Assembly (NCBI GenBank): GCA_947846985.1
Contig: CANTUZ010000011.1
Span: forward strand, 14,992,096 to 15,056,095
Length of the DNA: 64,000 nt
Source: Fratercula arctica
Taxonomy: Eukaryota; Chordata; Aves; Charadriiformes; Alcidae
Reading direction: 5' to 3'
The notes beneath the pieces were generated by a model. That model ran no database searches and was not told the origin of the DNA. It saw only the letters and a program-made list of their open reading frames with translations. Made by a program: the position numbers and the translations under genes. Below are positions 51,499-61,205 of the stretch, piece by piece; within the stretch, counting starts at the first letter, position 1, and each line of letters opens with the position of its first letter.

Positions 51499-52821
51499 TT
51501 GCAGGCCTTGCTTCTTATGGGGGACTTCAATCACCCTGATATCTGCTGGGAAGACCACACAGCCAGGCACGCACAGTCCAGGAGGCTCCTCCAGTGCATT
51601 GATGATAACTTTTTGGCACAGGTGGTGCAGCAGCCAACAAGGAGAGGAGCGCTACTGGACTTAGTACTGACAAACACAGAGGGACTGGTGGAGGACATTA
51701 AGGTTGGGGGCAGCCTTGGCTGTAGTGATCATGAGGAGTTCAGGATCATGGGCGGTACTCACAAAACAACAAGAAGTAAAATCGCAACCTTGGACTTCAG
51801 GAGGGCTAACTTTGACCTCTTCAAGAAACTGCTTGGAGAGATCCCATGGGCTAGGGCTCTGAAAGGCAAAGGGGCTCAAGAGAGCTGGTTGGTATTCAAA
51901 CACCACTTTCTCCAAGCTCAGGATCGGTGCATTCCTAAGAGCAAGAAATTGGCCAAGGGACGCAGGAGACCTGCATGGTTAAGCAGGGAGCTTCGGAAAA
52001 AGCTCAAGTGTAAGAAGGAAGTTTACAGTAAGTGGAAGAAGGGACTGACCACTTGGGAAGATTACAAGAATGCCACCAGAGCATGCAGGGATAAAACGAG
52101 GAAAGCCAAGGCCTCCTTGGAATTAAACCTGGCAAGGGATGTCAAGGTCAACAGGAAGGGCTTCTTCAAGCATATTGGAAGCAAAAGGAAAAGTAGAGAA
52201 GTTGTGGGCCTGCTGTTGAATGAGACAGGAGCCATGGTAACAGAGGATGCGGAGAAGGCAGAGTTACTGAATGCCTTCTTTGCTTCGGTCTTTACTGCTC
52301 AGCCCAGCCCTCAGGAGTCCCAGATTTTGGAGAAAATAACACAGCAAGTCTGGACAGAGGAAGACTTCCCCTTGGTTGAGGAGGATCAAGTGAGAGATCA
52401 GTTAGGTCAATTAGATATCCGGAGGTCCATGGGTCCTGATGGGATGCACCCGAGAGTGCTGAGGGAGCTGGCAGAAGTCATTGCTGGGCTGCTCTCCATC
52501 ATCTCTGAAAGGTCCTGGAGAACAGGCGAGGTGCCTGAGGACTGGAAGAAAGCCAATGTCACTCCAGTCTTCAAAAAGGGCAAGAAGGAGGACCTGGGGA
52601 ACTACAGGCCGGTCATCCCTGGTCACCACCATCCACTACTCACCTCCGTCCCTGGAAAGATGATGGAACAGCTCATTCTGGGCGTCATCTCAAGGCATGT
52701 AGAGGAAAAGAAAGCTATCAGGAGTAGTCAGCACAGACTCACGAAGGGGAAATCATGTCTGAGTAATCTGGTAGCCTTCTATGATGGAGGAGGGGAGAGC
52801 ACTGGATGTTGTCTACCTTGA
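51499..52821 (+). pseudogene. CR1 ORF2 remnant: endonuclease C-terminus and RT N-terminus
   Basis: This open frame of 440 codons lies inside the CR1 copy; its first Met is not the native start. Endonuclease motifs GDFN and SDH are visible near residues 8-11 and 76-78. The RT lead region [20 protein letters not shown] is present. An apparent insertion disrupts the segment between YRPV and LTSVPGK. The frame ends out of register, while the expected downstream [17 protein letters not shown] is found in another frame. Confidence 0.93.
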
Positions 52822-53240
52822 CTTAAGCAAGGCTTTCGACACAGTCTCCCACAGCATCCTCATAGGGAAGCTTAGGAAGTATGGGTTGGATGAACGGACA
52901 GTGGGATGGATAGATAACTAGTTGAAAGACAAAGCTCAGAGGGTCGTGATTAGGGGCACAGAGTCTAGTTGGAGGTCAGTGACGAGTGCTGTTCCCCAGG
53001 GGACCTGGATGAGGGGACAGAGTGCACCCTCAGCAAGTTTGCTAATGACACAAAGCTGGGAGGGGTGGCTGACACACCAGAAGACCGTGCCGCCATACAG
53101 AGAGACCTGGACAGGTTGGAGAGTTGGGCGGAGAGAAACCTTATGAAATTCAACCAGGGCAAGTGTAGGGTGCTGCACCTGGGGAGGAATAACCCCTTGC
53201 ACCAGGTCAGGTTGGGGGTGACCTGCTGGAGAGCAGCTCG

Positions 53241-53873
53241 GTGGAAAGAGACTTGGGAGTCCTGGTGGACAACAGGATGACCATGAGCCAGCAGCGTGCC
53301 CTTGTGCCCAAGAAGGCCAATGACATCCTGGGGTACATCAAGAAGAGTGTGGCCAGCAGGTGGAGGGAGGTCATCCTCCGCCTCTGCTCTGCCCTGTGGA
53401 GGCCGCATCTGGAGTGCTGTGTCCAGTTCTGGGCTCCCCAGTTCAAGAAGGACAGGGAACTGCTGGAGAGGGGACAGCAAAGGGCTACAAAGATGATGAG
53501 GGGACTGGAACATCTCTCTTATGAAGAAAGGCTGAGGGATTTGGGTTGTTTCAGTCTGGAAAAAAGACGACTGAGGGGGGATCTTATCAACGCTTATAAA
53601 TACTTCAAGGGTGGGTGTCAGGAGGGTGGGGCCAGGCTCTTTTCAGTGGTGCCCAGTGACAGGACAAGGTGTAACGGGCACAAACTTGAACATAGGAAGT
53701 TCCACCTAAACACGAGGAGTGTTCTTTCCTGTGAGGGTGGCAGAGCCCTGGCACAGGCTGCCCAGAGAGGTGGGGGAGTCTCCATCTCTGGAGACATTCC
53801 AAACCCTCCTGGACACGTTTCTGTGCCAGCTGCTCTGGGTGACCCTGCTCTGGCAGGGGGTTGGACTGGGTGA
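53241..53873 (+). pseudogene. CR1 ORF2 remnant: RT C-terminal region
   Basis: This open frame of about 210 codons carries [20 protein letters not shown] and [20 protein letters not shown], typical of the CR1 C-terminus. It goes out of register near 53718 compared with the copy at 5526-5792. It is not a host gene. Confidence 0.92.
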
Positions 53874-54049
53874 TCTCCAAAGGGCCCTTCCAACCCCTGC
53901 CATTCCATGATTCTGTACCAAGGGTCAGTACCTTACTTTCATTCTCTTTCTTCATCTTCTGCTATTTGGAAGGAAGCGGGAGCTTCCAAAGCTGAAGAAA
54001 TAGGAGTCACTGGGTGTATTTGTCATAAAAGCTGTAAACTTAAGACTCT

Positions 54050-54071
54050 CCTTTGTCCTAAAGGACAAAGG
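54050..54071. repeat. Perfect 10-bp inverted repeat with a 2-base spacer
   Basis: The left arm cctttgtcct (54050-54059) and the right arm aggacaaagg (54062-54071) are exact reverse complements around aa. No tract of T or polyadenylation signal adjoins it. Confidence 0.9.
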
Positions 54072-57000
54072 TCCGTTCTTCTGGGTATAGCTTGATTCTC
54101 TGCAGAGGGCCAGCACAGGGATTAAGCATCACATAAGTCCTACTTATAACTTCATATTAGTGCATAAATAAGATTTAAGCTGCTAATAGTCCCTCTCTAG
54201 CTCTGCATAGAGCTGAATTTTATATGCTGGCCATGATAAGACTAGAGAAAAAAAAATACAGTTGTGGCAGCAGCAGTCAAGTTTAAACAGGGGACTGAAG
54301 TTAAAAGAAGTGGGGACTGAAAGTGCCAAAGCATGAGATGTCCTGACGTCAAGCATGTTTCAGAAATTATGCCAAAACCGGGCAATACGTCAACAACCTT
54401 CTCTGTGCATGAGGTACGTGGTCTGTTGAGCTGCACCAACTAACCATTTCCACTTTACTGGTTGTAACCATGAAATAAAATACATTGGGTCTCTGTGCAA
54501 TTATATTTGAATACACCACTTAGATACTGTGACAAATCCATTGCCTGAAGTGAAAAGGTCAAAAGGTTACAATAAAAATGGCTTAATAAAATGAATCATT
54601 GCAATAAGCAATTTAAAATTGCACAAGCGGAAATGCAGCACTGTGAAAAACACTGAGCATTCACCATGAAAAAAACTTTATTTGTAAAAATGGACAGTGG
54701 GCAGCTCCTTGGCTGGTGCAAATAGATGGATTTAGTTACAACTACGTCTGTTAGACTAGCTGAGGATGTGACCATGTACTTTTGTTTGATCTGTAAGCAT
54801 GAGATAATTTCTGCCTCCTGCCAAGCCTTAGATAATCAGGGATTTGCAACCCGGCTTTTACAATCCCTAGGTGTACAGGAGGCATGCAGTTTTTCAGATT
54901 CATGATACTGTTTCCCTCTTACAGCAGAGCTTATGAGGCTTTATAATTTCAGATGTCTTCTTTCCCCCTGAAAGCAAACGTGAACCTTTCTGCCGGGAGG
55001 CTGGGGGTGAGCTGGTACGAGCGGCTCCAAGCAGGGACCATGCCTGGGACTGTCAGTGCTGTGGTCAGCGTGCACACCTGGTTTGGAGCAGCCATCCCTG
55101 CCCTCTGGTACAAGCTCTGAGTCGGACACTCGCATTCCCACCAGCCTCGGTTAAAGCACACCCTGCTGTAGTCATGCTGAGGGCTGTGGCTCAGTGTCCC
55201 CAAACCCTGGGCACTGGTCTTTGGTTTGCTGTGACTTCCAGCAGCCCAGAAAGCTGGTTCCTTGGTGGGCAGGGTAGGCAGCGGCTTGCTGCTGATTAGC
55301 TGTGGCATGGACTAAGGGGAATGCGGGATTGGGATGCACTGTCGGGGTTCATCTTCTCAGCCCCCAGGATAAGCTCCTAGTCTTTGAACAAAAAAAACCC
55401 CATATGTCTATGTTGACAAATGCAGCATATCAGCATTGATGACTTACAAGCTGGGGCTCCAAAATTTGTCCTTGTTTTCTATTGATAGGCAGCTGTGCAG
55501 CTGCCTGCGGGACCTCGGGCAGCCCCTGCCGTGGCCACCGAGGATGGGAGGCTGAGCCAGTACACAGTGGTGTGGAAATCAGAGAAGGAAGTCTTCAAAA
55601 AGAAAAAAAAAACCTATGTAATCCAATAGAAATTGCTAGGTCATGAGATACATAGTTTTGCATAATTTAATCTGTATGGATGTTGGTTTTTGTCTTGCTA
55701 AACCTCATGTCAGTCTGCCAAATTATCATACGGCAAGGGAAGATTGCATTCCATACTCTATACAGTGAAAGCGTGGCTATTTGCACTGCACTTCTTGTCT
55801 TGAGTGTAACAGTGTGCTGAGTAAAGCTGTGGGTAGAAGTGATAGTACCTGGATGAGAACAAAAATATATTTTAAAAAATTATTACTTCATTAAACATTT
55901 TTTTTTCTAAGGTTAGTGATTGATTTGTGGTATTTGTGGCATTCAGATCAGAAAGATGTAGTTAAAAAAGAAAAGATGCTCTGGTTGTCAGGTCATTAGA
56001 TACTGGTAAAGGCTCGAAAGAGCTGCCTTGCTGTGGCTGAGTGTGAACGTGAATTAAACTATTCACAGCACATGCAGCCCAGGATCGTGGCAAAAAGTGT
56101 TGCCAGGAAAAGAAGTGTTTGAGTTCAAGTTGGCTCCTGGGACAGGAAAAGTCATTATTTCTCTTCAGCTAAGTTTGAGGACTCCCAGAATGAGAAACTG
56201 AGGCAGCTTCAGGCTCTGTCAGCACTTTCAGATAGCAGTGTGTCAGAGCCGTGGTTACCCACAGCAGGATGTCATTCAGCCAGCTGACCAAGGCCGTGGA
56301 AGCGGAGCTTTTGGGACTAAACTGAGCTGAAACTGCACCTCAATGTGCTTGTAGGGCTGAGTGAATTTCACAGTTGCAGCAACAAAAAAAGCCAGTCTTG
56401 TGATTGAATTGTTCCTCGTCTTCTCAAAGAGAGTTTTACTTTTAAATTGGGACTAATAATTGAAAAGAAAATGTACTTGAGGCCCATAGGGTTTTTATCG
56501 GGTGGAGGAAAGGGGTCACTTCAGCTGTGTCTTGCTCTTGGGAGAAGGCACGTGGGCGCTGGATGTGGAGGTGCCCCTTGGGAGCTGGCGTTCCCCCCTC
56601 TCCCCATCCTCCTCGGCAGGGGGTGACCTCCAGCAGCCACAGCTGCCCCTCGGGAAGGGAGATGCCAGCTCCCCACAGAGTCATTTGGAGACCAGGTCTC
56701 ACCAGAATTCTACTGGCCTTTGTCTGCAAATAGCTCTTCAGTTAATTTTCTCCCTCTTCAGTGAATTTCCCACAATTTTCATTAGCACAGAGACAACCAG
56801 CTGCTACAGTAGTATTGCAATAGCTGCTACTTCTTTTTGCCTGAGAGATCATTTTTGTGTCAAATCTGTGGCATATTAGCACTTCCTCCCTAATTTCCAA
56901 AGCAAGCACGAGGCTTAGGATAATAATGCATTACTTTAAGTCTGTCATGGAGCCATCACTTAGGAACAGTACACTTTACTATATTTCTTAGAGATTACTT

Positions 57001-58588
57001 CCTGTTGTTTTGAAGGGATAAAGCAAATCCAACGTGCACTGCATCTCGTGAAAGTTTCTAAAACAGGCACTGGTATCACATGGGTTCAATCCTCTTCTGA
57101 GTTAACGCAGATCCAAATCCCCAGGACTTGTTTGACCTGGGGACTTGGCAGTTGCATGTCTGCCAGCATCGTTACACAAACATTACCCCGGCACCCTGGT
57201 CTGGGCCACACTTGGCCAGAGATAGAGCTGGTTCCACTAAGTGAATGGTATTTCTTTGAAATCAGGATTACGTACTTTGTATTGGAGAAAGTCACTCATG
57301 TGTCACCTTTCGCTCTCCCAAAAACATCCCCAAAACAGAGTAAAATTTGTAAAAAATTAATGATTCTACAGAAAAAGACAGAATATAAAAAAATCTGGTT
57401 CCTGCATCCTAACATTGGAACACTACTTTGGTTAAGAATTTCTGAGAAAATTTAGACTAGTTTTCACCTGGAGGAGAAACTTCAGCCAGGCACTAAAGTT
57501 GGTCGTGTTTTAGGTAGATAAAACCAAAATGTAATAACAGCAACAGGGCCGGTAGCCTTTGCCTGTGAGAGCCGGAACATTGACTCAGGTAGTAAATGCC
57601 ATGGCTCTGGTGGCTCTTCCAAAGGAAGATGCTCTGAAGTTTTTTCCAGAAGTATGAATAAGATATGGTGACACCTGGAGCCTTTCACTGACCCAGGCCA
57701 AGAATGAGCTTAGTGGGAGTGAAATGGAAATGTCAGCATGTGAAGGCAATGTGGCACTGTCATAAATGTATCACTTTTTTTCCTTATGGACAAGCCATCA
57801 AATTATTATTTGTAGAAACTCAGGCTGGGTACAAAATTTTAAGTCTATTTGTCCAAAAGACCAGATAACCAATCTATTCTAAAAATATAAAAGCAATAAT
57901 AAAAAAAAAAATTGACATTTCTTGTCAGCCAGTGTCAGAACGGCTTATAAAGTGATGACCTACTGCTCTTGAGATGACAAGGTGACAGTTTTCTTATATA
58001 TTACCATTATAAAAGTGAATTTCAGTGGAAGGCTGAGGTTGCTTGAGGTTATCTGCATTTCTTTAGAAATACAGTATCGTTTTAAAGGGTGCCTGCATTA
58101 ATATGAAGAACTGCATTTATGGAGAATATCGTCTCCTCATTGTTAAGGGTTCATGGTGTCCTCATTCCTTATTCAAGGCAACACAAAAAGCTATTTTCAA
58201 TTTTAGTAGCAAGCATGTATGAAAACTGATGTTAATGCTTTTAAAGTGGCACTCAAAACCCATGGAATCTAGGAAAGCAAACAATCAATAATATGGTTTA
58301 GCAAGGAACAAGTGACCTATGCCATGGCACTGCAGGACCACAGTGGCAGGCAACTGTAAATATCTCAGGTGGGGTATGCTCACCCCAGCCCAATCAGCGC
58401 AGGACAAGATCAATATTCCCAATAAAATGCTGAGCAACAGAGAGAAGCGATTATTTTAGCAGTAAAACTAGGTTTAAAACCATGTCTCCGGCTCTTTCAG
58501 CGCTGACACCATTGTCACAATGTCATTTACAGGGAGCCTTTTGAATGGGGAAGTGCAGCAGCGTGGTCTTGCAGATTTAAAGGGCTGG

Positions 58589-58593
58589 AAGGG
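58589..58593. repeat. Target-site duplication, left copy (aaggg)
   Basis: Five bases directly before the LTR match the five bases directly after it at 58927-58931. Five base pairs is the expected length for ERVL-type integration. Confidence 0.75.
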
Positions 58594-58926
58594 TGTCGTG
58601 GTTTGGCCTCAGATGGCAACAAAGAACCACGTGTCGCTCGCTCAGCGCTTCCCAGTACGGGAAGGATCAGAAGAAAAAGGCAAAACTCTTGGGTTGAGAC
58701 AAAGGCAGTTTAACAGAACAGCAAAGGGAACAAGAAAACAACACCACCACCGACAGAGAAATATACAAACACGATTACGGAACCGCCCTTCCCCGCTGGT
58801 CCGGACCCGGGACGCGCCAGCCCGCTCCGAACCGGACTGCCTACCCCCTCCCTCCTTTTAATCTCAGGGTGGGCGTGGCTCACATGGCATGGAATACTTA
58901 ACCCTGTCCCTGCCGGAACCAGGACA
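58594..58926 (-). mobile_element. Solo LTR of an avian ERVL-like endogenous retrovirus
   Basis: The + strand begins tgtcgtggtttggcctcaga and ends gccggaaccaggaca. The sense strand is therefore minus, beginning TGTCCTGGTTCCGGC and ending CCACGACA, with TG...CA termini. This resembles the avian ERVL-type LTRs common in neoavian genomes. A 5-bp direct repeat, aaggg, flanks it (58589-58593 and 58927-58931). No internal retroviral coding region adjoins it. At 333 bp it is shorter than the related LTRs I recall, probably because of internal deletion. Confidence 0.85.
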
Positions 58927-58931
58927 AAGGG
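58927..58931. repeat. Target-site duplication, right copy (aaggg)
   Basis: Right partner of 58589-58593. The match is exact and abuts the LTR terminus. Confidence 0.75.
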
Positions 58932-59846
58932 AGTATTGTCGTCATCTGCTTAGGCAGACACAAATATCACTAGACTTCCCTTAGTTAATGTCTTTTAGGA
59001 AAACATCCACTCCTGATGCACGATTGCTAAAGGCTGAAAGTTCTCAGCTACAAAGTCCTGGCAAATCCTGGCTTGACGGTCCCCATCACTGGGGATGTGT
59101 GTGCAGGCTTTCTAATGCCCCTCCGTGGGAGCTCGGCGTGGGCCGTGCTTTCATGTAGTTCATTAGACCAGCAAGCCAAATAAATGTTTTGCCCCTGAGC
59201 TTAGGTATTTATAACCATCCATGAAGTAATTCCCTTACTCTTCGCTCCAGAAAATCTATGAGATCTTTTTTTTTCCTGATATTTCCGGCACACCTCCCCA
59301 AGTCCTTTCCAAATCAGCAGTTTGCCTCTAACATTGACACCAGCACTCAGCGCATTACTTCAGAAGCTGGCAAACTTGTGCCAGTTCCAGAAATAATAGG
59401 CTTTTCCAGCTGTTTCTCTGTATTTCTGTCTCTCCAGTCATAGGCGGTGTCCATCCTTCAGGCCCCACGCAGAGCAGTGAATACAAGGTCAGGCGTTTCT
59501 CCATTTGGATGACCCAGATGCCTTCAGCCACATCTTCCTGACGTCCTCATCCCACAATGCTCTTTGGTCACAGGGCTGACACTCCATGTTTTGCTGCTTT
59601 AAAATGCACGTTAGCCTACAGCCAGCTTACCGAATGAACTGGGTTTCTCTGTGCATTACCCATTTTCTTCTGTCTGTGTGCCACTGCCAAATTTCATCCA
59701 TGATGATTTTATATTTTGTCATCAGTAAAAATATTAAAGAACCTGGCATGACAGGAATGCACTGGGAATAGCGACATGACGTCGATGATCCCCCAGTTGC
59801 AGTTGCATTTTGAAGGCTGTCAGTCTGCCAACCATTAATCCATGTT

Positions 59847-59867
59847 AATCCTCCTGAAAGGAGGATT
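59847..59867. repeat. Perfect 8-bp inverted repeat with a 5-base loop
   Basis: aatcctcc (59847-59854) and ggaggatt (59860-59867) are exact reverse complements around tgaaa. It is isolated in intergenic sequence with no terminator or RNA-gene context. Confidence 0.85.
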
Positions 59868-60562
59868 GCGATTCAGGAGCATGGCTCACTCCGAGAGGGC
59901 TCACATGGGAATTCAGTGTGCTTTAACTTCCGCACGCTGACTTCATGCCTTTAATGGGTTTGTCTTCGTTTTCTGAATGTCCCTACAGAAGTAGACGACT
60001 CCGTGAGACATCCTCTTTCTGGGGTGGCTGTGACAGACTGGGTCTACAATAGGCTAAACCTGCCAGGGAGTGAATGTAGCTGAGCAGGAGAAGTGTGTTT
60101 GGATAAACTTTTGTTTTTGCCTTTGTTTCTGTTTAACTAGTGAAGCACTGGATTAACTCTGAAGGATTAATTTTCTGGAAGAATCAAGCTTATAAAAATT
60201 TAAGTGTACTTTCCAGAAGTACAGTTACCCCTGTTTCACAAGGTGTAAATCTCAAATATTCAAGCCCAGATTTGTGGAGGTGTTTATATATGTAGCTCCT
60301 ATGTAATAAGTATTAGATACATAAATAAGAATAAGGCATCCAAATACCTTTGTAGAGCTAAGCCAAGATTCTTGGCCTTGACTAGAGAAGGAAGTCTTTA
60401 GAACAATGAAAATTCAAACCTGTCTGTTCCCATATGCCGAGCTGTTATCCCAATCATTCGATCTATACTATGGATGCTTCAGGGCCAGGCTATTACAGGC
60501 ATGTTTAAAAATGAACCCTAGAACTGCATCCCATAGCAAATTAGAAAAAAGGAATGGATGTG

Positions 60563-60563
<1 letters not shown>

Positions 60564-60630
<67 letters not shown>

Positions 60631-60631
60631 T
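60564..60631. repeat. (ATT)n microsatellite, about 22 units
   Basis: A pure ATT trinucleotide array of about 68 bases without interruptions. It produces spurious poly-Ile and poly-Leu frames, which are not genes. Uninterrupted length suggests it is polymorphic. Confidence 0.97.
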
Positions 60632-61027
60632 AATGTTGGTGTTTGCATAATCGCAAACTCCAGGAAGCATTGTGTGTTTGTGTTGACTTCAGTGGAGTTA
60701 GGAGCTACTCAGTTCTCTGTCCTGGGGTACCAGAGCACGGCACACTGCTTTGGTTTGTAACTTGACCAGAAATCTAAGTTCTGTTTGAGGTGAAACATAA
60801 AACTTTAATATTTGGACCATATACCAACCCTTGAGTGCTTCTGTGGCACCCACCTGACCACCCACCAATCTCAAACCTTATCCTGAAAGACCTCTGCCTT
60901 AGTGAATTATTTAGTATGTGTTATTGATGTTGTCCACTGCCCATCCATTTGTCCACATTAACTAAAATAATTGTTTCAGCCTGCGACAAAACTATTGCCT
61001 TCGCACAAGGGGGAAGAAAAGAGGGCA

Positions 61028-61205
61028 TATGTATGTGTGTGTATATATTAAAAAAATAAAAATATACACATGATTATACATACATATAAAAATACATACA
61101 TTTATACATGTGTCTGGTGTTCTGTGTGTTTGTGCCTGAATATGTGATATATAAATTATATCTATTTTTATATATAAAAGAATGATAAAATATATATTCA
61201 TAAAC
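61028..61205. repeat. AT-rich low-complexity block with TA/TG/CA dinucleotides
   Basis: Imperfect tatgtgtgtgtatatatta, tacatacata and tatatataaa stretches with little unique sequence. It is typical of a decayed dinucleotide microsatellite. Confidence 0.8.

Larger units (their letters stand above)
51495..53912 (+). mobile_element. CR1 LINE, 2.4-kb 5'-truncated copy with endonuclease and RT remnants
   Basis: The copy runs from the endonuclease C-terminal half, through the reverse transcriptase, to a terminus ending ccattccatgattct. A 440-codon open frame (51499-52821) carries [10 protein letters not shown] and CSDHE, the GDFN and SDH endonuclease motifs, and then the RT N-terminus with [11 protein letters not shown] frameshift near 52790 follows, then a stop at 52919-52921. 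A gap after VPQG near 53000 and FANDT instead of FADDT mark the catalytic region. A further frameshift lies near 53220. The element is inactive. Confidence 0.96.
53913..58593. other. Intergenic sequence
   Basis: A 10-bp perfect palindrome with a 2-base loop lies at 54050-54071, about 140 bases past the CR1 end. A GC-richer patch at about 56500-56690 has no gene signature. Nothing else is recognised. Confidence 0.7.

Noticed and set aside
52965..53513. 182-codon frame on the minus strand
   Set aside because: It is the antisense shadow of the CR1 reverse transcriptase remnant.
60406..60760. Open frames with poly-Ile and poly-Leu runs
   Set aside because: These are translations of the (ATT)n microsatellite.
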